This document shows, piece by piece, positions 41,411 to 48,982 of a DNA stretch of 64,000 nt. Every line of letters begins with the position of its first letter. Position 1 is the stretch's first letter. The position numbers were made by a program, and so were the translations under genes. Origin of the DNA: Lewinellaceae bacterium. Its GTDB lineage: Bacteria > Bacteroidota > Bacteroidia > Chitinophagales > Saprospiraceae. Below the pieces are notes generated by a model. The model was given only the letters and a program-made list of their open reading frames with translations. It made no database searches and was not told where the DNA came from. Location: the NCBI GenBank assembly GCA_020636375.1, contig JACJXZ010000001.1:434001-498000 (forward strand). Direction: 5' to 3'.

Positions 41411-44107
41411 TCAGCAAGGATCGACAGCCACCTTCGCCACCTCCAGTTCGGCAAAATAGGTAGAATGGTCTATGGAAGTGAGGGCAAAGCCCCTGCGGCG
41501 AAACATTTCCACCATGACGGTATTGGCTTTGAGAACGTTGGCAAAGACCTTTTCAATCCCCCTTTCCCGGGCGATGCGGATCATATAATCGGTCAGCTCG
41601 CCGCCCAGTCCCTGGCCCTGCCAACGGTCGGCGACAGCGATGGCAAACTCGGCGTCCTCATTGTTCGCATCGGCGAGCAGGCGCGCTTCGCCGGCCATCA
41701 TCTTTTTTCCCTCCGTCTTTATCTCGGCGACAATGGCAATCTCGCGATCATAATCGATCTGGGTAGAGCGCTTGAGCAATTCCTTGGAAACGTGAGGGAT
41801 GTAGCCAAAAAACCGGAAATACTGCGTCTGCCGGGAGAAACTGGCGATCATCTCCTCTTCCAGGGGTTCGTCTTCCGGCCGGATAGGCCGGAGTATAACC
41901 CGGCGCCCGTTTTTCATGGTATAGGGCCGGACGTACTGCTTGGGATAGGGCGAGATGACCAGATGGCTGTAGGGCCGGTGCTGGCCTTCCCGGTATTCCT
42001 GGTCGAGGATCACGTAGGCGTCGAGGACGATGCCGCCGTTTTCGTCCACCACGAAGGGGTTGATGTCGATCTCCTTGATCTGGGGGCAGTCCATGATCAG
42101 ATAGGCAAATTTGTACAGGATGAACTGGATGGAACGGATATCGACCGGCGGCATGCCGCGGTATCCTTTGAGCAGTTCATACACCTTTGTTTCCTCGATG
42201 ATCCGTTTGGACAGCGCCATGTTGAGCGGCGGCAGGCCGATGTTGGAGTCCTTGAAAATCTCCACGGTCACGCCTCCCAGGGCAAAGACGATCACCGGGC
42301 CGAAGATGGGGTCTTTATTGGCGCCGATGAGCAATTCGTAGCGCTTGTGGATCATCTCTTCCACCGAAATGCCGTAAATCTCCGCTTCCGGCCTGGCTTT
42401 CTGCACCCTGCTTTTAATGTGCCGGAAGGCTGCTCTGACCTCTGCCGGCCCTTTCAGTCCCACTTCCACCCCGCCGATATCCGTCTTCAGGCCGACGTCG
42501 GGCGATACGACCTTCATCACTACCGGGAAGCCCGCCTCTTTGGCCAGCTGTACAGCCTCACCGGGCGTTTTTGCCAGCTTGGAACAGGTCACCGGCATCT
42601 CATAAAACGACAGGAGCTGCTTGGCCTCGATCTCGGTAAGTTGCCGGCGCCCTGCCCGTAGGGCATTGTCGAGCATAGTTTTGGCTGCTGCCGTATCGGG
42701 AGAAAACTCCTGCGGCATGGTGGAGGGCGTCTCATACAACAACTCTATATTGCGGGTATAGTTGTACATTTTAAGAAAGACATCGACGGCGCTTTCGGGA
42801 AACTGGTAACTGGGTATGGTATTGTCCGGAGGACGGTAATAGAACTCCCGGGGAAAGTCTTCCTCTTCCATCCAGGAGGCCAACACCGTTTTGCGGGTTC
42901 GCCGGGCCAGGTTGGCGATCTCTCTTTCCACATCGGCGGCGCGGGTTACGGCCTGGGGCGTGAGGATGACCAGGATGCCGTCGGTATTGGGGTCTTCGAT
43001 ACAAGCTTCGGTTGCCGCCCGGTAATGCTGGGCCGTGGCGTCGCCCTGGATATCGACGGGGTTGCCCCGGCTCCAGTTGCCGTGGAGGGCTTCATCGAGG
43101 CGGGCTATGGTTTTTTCGCTTAGGGGGGCCAGGGCGCCGCCGTTCCCGATGAGGTGGTCGGTGGCCAGTACGCCCGGACCGCCCGCGTTGGTAATGATGG
43201 CCAGGCGGTTGCCGGCAGGGCGCTGCTGCAGGGCCAGCCCCTGGGCGCAGTTAAAAAGCTGGGCGATCGTTTCCACCCGAATGATGCCCGCCCGCTTGAG
43301 CGCCGCCTCGAAAACGGCATCATTGCCGGCAAGGGAACCGGTATGAGACAAGGTGGCCTGGGCGCCTTCCTTGCTCTTTCCTGCCTTGAGCACCAGGATG
43401 GGTTTGGTGCGGGCAAAGGCCCGCGCCGCACTCATAAACCGCCGGGCATCCTTCAGCGATTCCATATAAATGAGGATGCTCGACGTCCGGGGGTCATTTC
43501 CGAAATAATCGATCAGGTCGTGAAAGCCGATATCGGCCATATCCCCGATGGACACAAAATGGCTGAAACCGACCTTTTGTTTGCGCGCCCAATCCAGAAT
43601 GGCCGTACACAGGGCGCCGCTCTGAGATATGAAGGCGATCTTGCCGGGCAGGGCCGTCCGGTTGGCGAACGTAGCGTTGAGGTTCAACGAGGGGTTGATG
43701 AAGCCCAGGCAATTGGGGCCGACGACCCGCATGCCGTACGCCCGGGCGTATTTCATCACCTGCCGGCTGAGGGCCTGCCCTTCCTGGCCGGTTTCTGAAA
43801 AGCCGGCGGAAATGATCACTGCGCCCCCTACCCCGGCCTGGCCACATTCTTTGACCACTTTGGCAACCGTCTCGGCGGGGGTAGCGACCAGCGCCAGGTC
43901 GATTTCGTCCTCAATTTCTCCAACGTGCTGATAACAGCGGACTCCCTGAATGCTATGCTCGTTTAGGTTGACCGGATAAACAGTGCCGCTGTATCCCTTG
44001 CCGACCAGGTTGTTGACCAGCGCATACCCCACTGTGTGCCGCTCGTTCGAGGCACCGATCACGGCAATCGTGCCGGGCCGGAATATCTTGTCCAGTTTAT
44101 TGTTCAT
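41411..44107 (-). CDS. ADP-forming acyl-CoA ligase fused to a GNAT acetyltransferase (Pat-like)
   Basis: An 898-residue cytosolic protein in four parts. The CoA-binding domain is about 1-130 (TIAVIGASNERHTVGYALVN). The succinyl-CoA-ligase-like domains are about 145-460, with ATLSHTGSLAGNDAVFEAAL carrying the probable phospho-His. The ATP-grasp domain is about 480-700 (PVVMKVVSPDVGLKTDIGGV). The GNAT domain is about 735-890 (AIAVADRWQGQGLGGELTDY, VMVEMFRRRGFAL). The same order is found in protein lysine acetyltransferases of the Pat/PatZ type, in which the ligase part may be regulatory. The intact His motif leaves acyl-CoA/ADP chemistry possible. It is a single gene with its promoter in the word-repeat spacer upstream of 44107. 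Confidence 0.88.
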   Translation of the reverse strand: MNNKLDKIFRPGTIAVIGASNERHTVGYALVNNLVGKGYSGTVYPVNLNEHSIQGVRCYQHVGEIEDEIDLALVATPAETVAKVVKECGQAGVGGAVIISAGFSETGQEGQALSRQVMKYARAYGMRVVGPNCLGFINPSLNLNATFANRTALPGKIAFISQSGALCTAILDWARKQKVGFSHFVSIGDMADIGFHDLIDYFGNDPRTSSILIYMESLKDARRFMSAARAFARTKPILVLKAGKSKEGAQATLSHTGSLAGNDAVFEAALKRAGIIRVETIAQLFNCAQGLALQQRPAGNRLAIITNAGGPGVLATDHLIGNGGALAPLSEKTIARLDEALHGNWSRGNPVDIQGDATAQHYRAATEACIEDPNTDGILVILTPQAVTRAADVEREIANLARRTRKTVLASWMEEEDFPREFYYRPPDNTIPSYQFPESAVDVFLKMYNYTRNIELLYETPSTMPQEFSPDTAAAKTMLDNALRAGRRQLTEIEAKQLLSFYEMPVTCSKLAKTPGEAVQLAKEAGFPVVMKVVSPDVGLKTDIGGVEVGLKGPAEVRAAFRHIKSRVQKARPEAEIYGISVEEMIHKRYELLIGANKDPIFGPVIVFALGGVTVEIFKDSNIGLPPLNMALSKRIIEETKVYELLKGYRGMPPVDIRSIQFILYKFAYLIMDCPQIKEIDINPFVVDENGGIVLDAYVILDQEYREGQHRPYSHLVISPYPKQYVRPYTMKNGRRVILRPIRPEDEPLEEEMIASFSRQTQYFRFFGYIPHVSKELLKRSTQIDYDREIAIVAEIKTEGKKMMAGEARLLADANNEDAEFAIAVADRWQGQGLGGELTDYMIRIARERGIEKVFANVLKANTVMVEMFRRRGFALTSIDHSTYFAELEVAKVAVDPC

Positions 44108-44772
44108 AGAACAATGGTTTGACCGTAATAAAACGCTTCCGGAAAAGGGGTGACCGCAGGGAATTGCACACCGGTTGACGGCCGGTCAAATGGGCGGGAT
44201 AATAAAGTATAAATATAAGGCTTTTTGGGGAGAAAAAACAGGGGGCAGGGCAGATATGCGTAATTTATACTCTGCGGTTTGCAGTTCGCAGTTCGCGCTT
44301 CGCGGTTCGCTGAAGGTCCACGACCGGGCAATTTGCTGTTGCCGGTTGTTAGTTGTCAGTTAGGTAACCCAATTGTTCCAGCGACCCCAGGGACTGTTCA
44401 AATTGCTGTGTTTATTGTTGAACCCGGAACTTTGAGGAGATTGTTCAGGAATGTGTGTCCGCCCCCAAGTTTTGAACCGATGAGGCCGCAGAGGAACACA
44501 GAGTATTCGCTTGACAGCGAATACTCTGTGTTCCTCTGCGTTTCTCTGCGTGCTCATATGTTTGTAAAACCGCAGGGAACGCAGGGAGCGCAGAGAAGCG
44601 TATCGTAGCTCCGCTACGCAAGCAACATCCTGCCATGCGGCCTTTCCTCTGCGGCCCTCTGCGGACCCTGCGGTTAAAAAAACACAGGAGGCGCGGAGCG
44701 CCGCAGGGAAAGGCAGCGTACCTCAGCGGTTTGAGTAACCCTCCCCCGCCTCACTCTTCGGCATTTCCAGGT
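44108..44772. other. Word-repeat spacer of about 660 bp
   Basis: No gene seen. From 44272 to 44335 it is TTCGCGGTTCGC-type words, from 44487 to 44540 a perfect long hairpin, and from 44565 to 44730 repeated CGCAGGG/CTCTGCGG words in both orientations. The promoter of the acyl-CoA ligase gene must lie in the left part (44108-44250). Confidence 0.5.
44487..44540. repeat. Perfect 25-bp stem with a 4-nt loop
   Basis: 44487-44511 (CGCAGAGGAACACAGAGTAT...) and 44516-44540 are perfect inverted copies separated by TGAC. There is no T-run on either side, so an intrinsic terminator is uncertain. The stem is longer than usual terminators and is made of the CGCAGAG word that fills the surrounding spacer. 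Confidence 0.85.
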
Positions 44773-45495
44773 TCATCCCCCGGCCCACGCCACGCCTCCC
44801 ATCACCCCTGCCGCCGCCAGGGTACTCAGAAAATTAACGCCGTGGTTGTCGATATAGCCCTGCCGCTGCAGGCTGCCGCCCAGGATGGAATCCGTGAAAT
44901 TGCCGAACAGGCCTGCCAGGCCAACCCAGAGCGCCGTAGCCCCCCAGCCCGAGGCCAGGCCGAAAGCGCCGGCAACCAGCAGGCTGCCCAGCACGCCGAA
45001 CGCTGTCCCTTCCGGGCTGACAACGCCGTCCTTCCCTCTTTCTCCCGGCCCGAAGCCCAGGATGTGGTAATAGCGGCTGCCGTACAGGTTGCCCATTTCG
45101 GAAGACAGCGTGTCGGAGGCTGCCGAGGCCAGGCTGGCGGCCATCATGGCCGGAAACGGAAGCGGCAACTCCGGGAAGAGCCAGGCTGCCACTCCCAAAA
45201 ACGCCGCTACCCCTCCGTTGGCCAGGACATTGATGGCAGAACGCCGCCCCCGGTTTGCCTGGGCCAGCCCCATCGCCGCCTTCTTTCGCAGGTTCCAGGC
45301 GGTGGCCGCGGATCCCGTAACAAAAAACACACCCAGCAACATCAACAACGGCAGCCCTCCGCCTAAATAGATGAAACACCCCACCAGCCAGCCAACAGCC
45401 GCCCCCGGAACGTCGATGAGGCGCAGCGCCACGGCCAGGGCAGCCGCCAGGGCCAAAGCGGCAGGTATCAGAAAAAATGGATCGTAAACAGACAT
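44773..45495 (-). CDS. DUF92-family membrane protein
   Basis: A 240-residue protein with about six helices. GWLVGCFIYLGGGLPLLMLL, TGSAATAWNLRKKAAMGLAQ, RSAINVLANGGVAAFLG, ASAASDTLSSEMGNLYG, GTAFGVLGSLLVAG and GLFGNFTDSILGGSLQRQGY follow the DUF92/TIGR00297 pattern throughout. A plant homologue is a phytyl-phosphate kinase, so a CTP-dependent kinase of polyprenyl phosphates is a reasonable but unproved role. The conserved SDTLSSEMG motif is intact. The gene stands alone on the minus strand, divergent from the CBS gene. Confidence 0.88.
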   Translation of the reverse strand: MSVYDPFFLIPAALALAAALAVALRLIDVPGAAVGWLVGCFIYLGGGLPLLMLLGVFFVTGSAATAWNLRKKAAMGLAQANRGRRSAINVLANGGVAAFLGVAAWLFPELPLPFPAMMAASLASAASDTLSSEMGNLYGSRYYHILGFGPGERGKDGVVSPEGTAFGVLGSLLVAGAFGLASGWGATALWVGLAGLFGNFTDSILGGSLQRQGYIDNHGVNFLSTLAAAGVMGGVAWAGG

Positions 45496-45722
45496 ATCAT
45501 GAATATCTATCTATACCGGCGGCGGACGGCGGACGGCGGACGGCAGACGGCGAACTGCCAATAGCGAACCGCAAACCGCGCCCCCCCTCGCCCGGCTATT
45601 CAAAAAATTTTATTCCACAAAAAGCTCAGAAAATAGATTTTTGTGTTAAATTGAAGGGGACATCAACGCCAGATGGCTCGTTTACCACCATTTTTCCTTA
45701 TTTCATTCTAAAAATTCACCGT

Positions 45723-46211
45723 ATGAACCAGTATCCCTCCGTTACTAAATTCATGGCTACCAAGCTGATTACTTTTACCCCGGAGACGGACATCCGGGAA
45801 GCTATAGACGTCATCCTGAAGAAAAAAATCTCCGGGGCGCCCATTCTCAATGAAAAGAGGGAACTGGTTGGAATGCTTTCAGAAGTGGACTGCCTTCGGA
45901 TCCTGCTGGAAGGCCCCTACAACGAGGAGCCGAAAAAAATGACCAAGGTCGCCGATTATATGTCAACTTCCGTCAAAACCATCAGCACGGATAAGACCAT
46001 CCTCGATGCCGCCTATGAATTTGTCCATTCCGGATTCAAGCGCCTGCCGGTAACGGAAAACGGGCAGCTCGTCGGCCAGATCAGCCGGGTGGACGTGCTG
46101 CGGGCTATCCAGAAAATGGAACCCCATATCAAACACGTGCCCGATTCCTGGAAAGGGCGCGAGCCGAAACTGCCTGATCATAAGAAATCGCGGTTTTCGG
46201 AGAATGCGTAG
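45723..46211 (+). CDS. Two-CBS-domain protein
   Basis: A 162-residue soluble protein made of a CBS pair. The first is at about 5-65 (SVTKFMATKLITFTPETDIR, ISGAPILNEKRELVGMLSEV). The second is at about 78-140 (VADYMSTSVKTISTDKTILD, FKRLPVTENGQLVGQISRVD). The start at 45723 is chosen because the longer frame would translate a GGCGGACGGC word repeat. Such proteins bind adenine nucleotides and regulate partner enzymes or channels. No partner is adjacent; the neighbouring adenosine deaminase is convergent. A short basic tail follows. Confidence 0.9.
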   Translation: MNQYPSVTKFMATKLITFTPETDIREAIDVILKKKISGAPILNEKRELVGMLSEVDCLRILLEGPYNEEPKKMTKVADYMSTSVKTISTDKTILDAAYEFVHSGFKRLPVTENGQLVGQISRVDVLRAIQKMEPHIKHVPDSWKGREPKLPDHKKSRFSENA

Positions 46212-46224
46212 ATAGTGCCCAACC

Positions 46225-47235
46225 CTACCCATACCCCTCCACCAACCGCTCCCGGATCGGCGCCTTCACCTCCTCCCCCACAAATGCCGCCTCCAGCGCA
46301 TGGAGGTTGCATTGCAGCAGGTGGGCTTTCTGCCAGTGGAAAGTATCGTGCAGCTTCCGGTACTCCTCTTCCAGGCTGGTGTTGGAGATGGTGCGGGCGT
46401 CGGTGTTGATGCTCAGGGACAGGCCCTGGCGGTAGAGCCGGTCGACGGGGTGCTGGGCAAGATCCTCGTAGATATTGGTCTGCAGGTTGCTGGTCGGGCA
46501 AATTTCCAGGTGGATGTTTTGCCTTTTCAGTTCTTCGGGCAGCGCGGGGTCTTCCGTGCAGCGGATGCCATGGCCGATGCGTTGCGGGGCAAAGTGCCGG
46601 AGCACCTCCCGCACGCTGTCCGCCCCGCGGGCCTCGCCGGCGTGGGAGGTGCAGGGAATGCCGCGGCGGCGGGCATACTGAAAAGCAGCGATGTGCGCGT
46701 CCACCGGATACCCGGCCTCGTCGCCGGCGATATCGAAACCGACGACCAGGGAACCTTTGAATTGCTCCACCAGGCGGATGGTCTGCAGGCTCTCCGCTTC
46801 GTTGAAATGGCGGAGCGTACACAGGATGAGCCGCGCCTCCACCCCGGCGGACGCCATGGCTTTGCTCAGGGCGTTGTTGACGGTAGCGACCACCGCCTCG
46901 GGCGCCATGCCCTTCCGGATGTGGAGCAGGGGCGCAAACCGGATTTCGGCGTACAACACATTTTCTTCCCGGAGCTGTTCCAGCAGGTCGATGGCCACCC
47001 ACTCCAGTTGCCGGGGCGTCTGCATCATGCGGATGCCGTGCTCCGCCCGGGTGAGGTAGTCGGCCAGGTCGTGGCAGCGCACCGGGCCGATAAAGTCCCG
47101 GCGATACTGTTCCAGGCTCAGAGAGGGGTCAATACGGGATGCCACCTGGTAACTGAGAGAACAATCCAGGTGCAGATGCAGCTCTATTTTGGGCAGCCCT
47201 TTAAAGTCCATGCATTCGAATGTAGTTACCGGCAA
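46225..47235 (-). CDS. add: Adenosine deaminase
   Basis: A 336-residue metal-dependent hydrolase. LPKIELHLHLDCSL carries the HxH metal motif, CTSHAGEARGADSVREVL the catalytic Glu and third His, RIGHGIRC the substrate-side His, and LSLSINTDAR the conserved Asp of the family; EICPTSNLQT is also typical. It would convert adenosine to inosine in purine salvage. An alternative start at 47211 (MDFKGLPKIELHLH) is equally good. It lies 3 bp downstream of the desaturase stop at 47239, so co-transcription is likely. Related amidohydrolases can act on other purines, so substrate is inferred. The end is convergent with the CBS gene, with only 13 bp between. Confidence 0.88.
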   Translation of the reverse strand: MPVTTFECMDFKGLPKIELHLHLDCSLSYQVASRIDPSLSLEQYRRDFIGPVRCHDLADYLTRAEHGIRMMQTPRQLEWVAIDLLEQLREENVLYAEIRFAPLLHIRKGMAPEAVVATVNNALSKAMASAGVEARLILCTLRHFNEAESLQTIRLVEQFKGSLVVGFDIAGDEAGYPVDAHIAAFQYARRRGIPCTSHAGEARGADSVREVLRHFAPQRIGHGIRCTEDPALPEELKRQNIHLEICPTSNLQTNIYEDLAQHPVDRLYRQGLSLSINTDARTISNTSLEEEYRKLHDTFHWQKAHLLQCNLHALEAAFVGEEVKAPIRERLVEGYG

Positions 47236-47238
47236 GCC

Positions 47239-48333
47239 CTACCTGCCGGCCATGCCCAGTTGCTTCAGCATACGCCCGTGGTTGAGCAGCGCCGACAGAA
47301 AAGTGGGTTGGATTTTATAAGGAAGCCCGAAAGACTGGGCCGTCTCTTTTACGATCCTGGAAATATCTGGATAATGGACATGACAAATATTGGGGAAAAG
47401 ATGGTGTTCGATCTGATAGTTGAGGCCGCCGATAAACCAGGACATGATCCGGCTTTTGGGGGCGAAGTTGGCGGTGGTCAGCAACTGGTGGATGGCCCAG
47501 CTGTTCTCCATATTGCCCTCCGGGTCGGGCATGGGATATTCCGCCTCGTCCATGACGTGGGCCGTCTGGAAAACGCAGGCCGTCGTAAAGCCGAGGATGA
47601 AATGGAAGATGAGGAAGAAAGCCAGCGTCATCCACCAGGGGATGGACACCATAAACATAGGGATGAAAAGGAGGTAGGCATAATAGATTGCCTTGGTAGA
47701 AAACAGCTCGAACAATGCAACGCTGAATTTGATGCCCTGGGCTTCCAGGAGTCCGTTTCTCCGATAGCGGAGCAGTTGGCGAAAGTCTTTGGTAGTGATC
47801 CACATCATGGTCATCAGGCCATAGAAAAACCAGGCGTAGATGTGCTGAAAGCGGTGAAACCAGTACCGCTCCTGATGGGGAGAAAAGCGCAGGATCTTGC
47901 CGGCGTCGATGTCTTCGTCCATCCCGTGAACGTTGGTGAAGGAGTGGTGGAGGACGTTGTGCTGAATCCGCCAGTTGATGGCGCTGCCCCCGATGAAGTT
48001 CATGACAAAACCAAGGACCTTATTCACGTGTGGGTTGCGGGAGTAGGCGCCGTGGTTGGCGTCGTGCATGACGGAAAACCCGATGCTGGCGGTAGCGAAA
48101 GCCATCACGACCCAGCAGGCCAGGATGGCCAGGGGATGGATAAAAAAGCCACTGATCATCAGCGCATAAGGAATGGCGAATGAGGCGATGAGCACAATAG
48201 TTTTCACCACCATTTTGGCGTTGGCGTAACGGCTGATGTTATTTTCCTGAAAGTAGTCGTTTACTCGTTTGCGAAGTACCCGCATGAAGTCTTTATGCTG
48301 GGTGCGGTTGAATTTAATTTCCGTAAAGTTCAT
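47239..48333 (-). CDS. Membrane fatty-acid desaturase (acyl-lipid/linoleoyl-CoA type)
   Basis: A 364-residue integral membrane enzyme. The start at 48333 (MNFTEIKFNRTQHKDFMRVL) is the family-like N-terminus; a longer frame from 48423 has no support. Histidine boxes are FSVMHDANHGAYS (HxxxH), HNVLHHSFTNVHG (HxxHH-type) and NYQIEHHLFPNICHVHYPDI (QxxHH), the pattern of front-end or acyl-lipid desaturases without a fused cytochrome b5. Helices are at about 45-90, 140-160 and 205-260. It introduces a double bond into membrane fatty acids using iron and oxygen. Its regulation by temperature is common but not shown here. It is followed by adenosine deaminase. Confidence 0.9.
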   Translation of the reverse strand: MNFTEIKFNRTQHKDFMRVLRKRVNDYFQENNISRYANAKMVVKTIVLIASFAIPYALMISGFFIHPLAILACWVVMAFATASIGFSVMHDANHGAYSRNPHVNKVLGFVMNFIGGSAINWRIQHNVLHHSFTNVHGMDEDIDAGKILRFSPHQERYWFHRFQHIYAWFFYGLMTMMWITTKDFRQLLRYRRNGLLEAQGIKFSVALFELFSTKAIYYAYLLFIPMFMVSIPWWMTLAFFLIFHFILGFTTACVFQTAHVMDEAEYPMPDPEGNMENSWAIHQLLTTANFAPKSRIMSWFIGGLNYQIEHHLFPNICHVHYPDISRIVKETAQSFGLPYKIQPTFLSALLNHGRMLKQLGMAGR

Positions 48334-48743
48334 TGCGTAATTGGTGATTGGAAAAATGAAACAGGCCAGCAAGCTCCCCGGGCCTACCCCTTCCTGTGAA
48401 CAGAAACCAGAAAAGCTGTGCAATATGAAAGCTCTCTTTGTCAGGAGAAAAAAAAGGACATGCGATTGCCCGAGTCCGAATGCTGGAATCGCTCACAAAA
48501 TAGTCAAGATTACGGAATAGCTTCTGATAATAACCGTTAAATTTATGCTAATCAGGCCAGCAGAGCGTAAAAAACGGGCTGGCCCATACTAATGCACATA
48601 AGTCCTGTTGGTCCATCTTAGCCACAAAGCCGTATAGCTATCGGCTTTGTGCCGTCTTTGTGTTTTTGTGTCTTTGTGGCAAAAAAAGCACCATGCACAG
48701 TAGTGTGGAGCGAGCTCCCCAAAGATGCGAAAGCTACAGCCGG
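48334..48743. other. Spacer with alternative hairpins upstream of the desaturase
   Basis: About 410 bp without a gene. It carries the GCCACAAAG/CTTTGTGGC structure at 48621-48680 and, on the desaturase side, an AT-rich stretch (48500-48560) where its promoter may lie. Repeated CTTTGTG words run from 48640 to 48680. Confidence 0.45.
48621..48680. promoter_or_regulatory. Two mutually exclusive hairpins sharing ACAAAG
   Basis: GCCACAAAG (48621-48629) can pair with CTTTGTGGC (48672-48680), or ACAAAGCCG (48624-48632) can pair with CGGCTTTGT (48642-48650). The two stems compete for the same bases. A matching GCCACAAAG/CTTTGTGGC pair occurs at 63291-63375. It may be attenuator-like, or just a word-repeat spacer. 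Confidence 0.4.
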
Positions 48744-48759
48744 TCAGGAAACCGGCTGT
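48736..48759 (-). terminator. Hairpin at the stop codon of the 52-residue peptide gene
   Basis: ACAGCCGGT and ACCGGCTGT (9 bp) flank a 6-nt loop that contains part of the stop codon (48744-48746). No T-run follows on the minus strand, so termination efficiency is uncertain. Confidence 0.4.
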
Positions 48760-48902
48760 TCTTCTTCAGGAGCATCGACGCTGTCCGCTTTTCCTTTCTT
48801 TTTGGTAAACGCCACAATCCCGATCCAGACGGGAATAACGAAAAGGACAACCACCATCGCCAGGAAAGCGGTTTTGGCTTGAAACAAATCCAGCAGATAC
48901 AT
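48744..48902 (-). CDS. 52-residue single-pass membrane peptide
   Basis: A short frame on the minus strand beginning MYLLDLFQAKTAF. Residues about 13-32 form one strongly hydrophobic helix (FLAMVVVLFVIPVWIGIVAF). A basic stretch (TKKKGKA) follows, then an acidic tail (DSVDAPEEEQPVS), a positive-inside arrangement with the C-terminus in the cytosol. The composition is fully protein-like, while the overlapping frames are not. It lies 80 bp after the stop of the 1521-residue exported protein and may be a small partner of that protein or of the desaturase. No family is recognised. Confidence 0.65.
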   Translation of the reverse strand: MYLLDLFQAKTAFLAMVVVLFVIPVWIGIVAFTKKKGKADSVDAPEEEQPVS

Positions 48903-48982
48903 AGGTTCCAGTTTTTTCTGCCAAAATATCCAGCCTTCTCCAATCAGCAGATGACTTTTGTCACGTCATTCCTTCCGGCAGG

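Noticed and set aside
46300..48183. 627-codon plus-strand frame opposite adenosine deaminase and desaturase
   Set aside because: It spans two genes with clear catalytic motifs on the other strand, and its own translation shows no domain.
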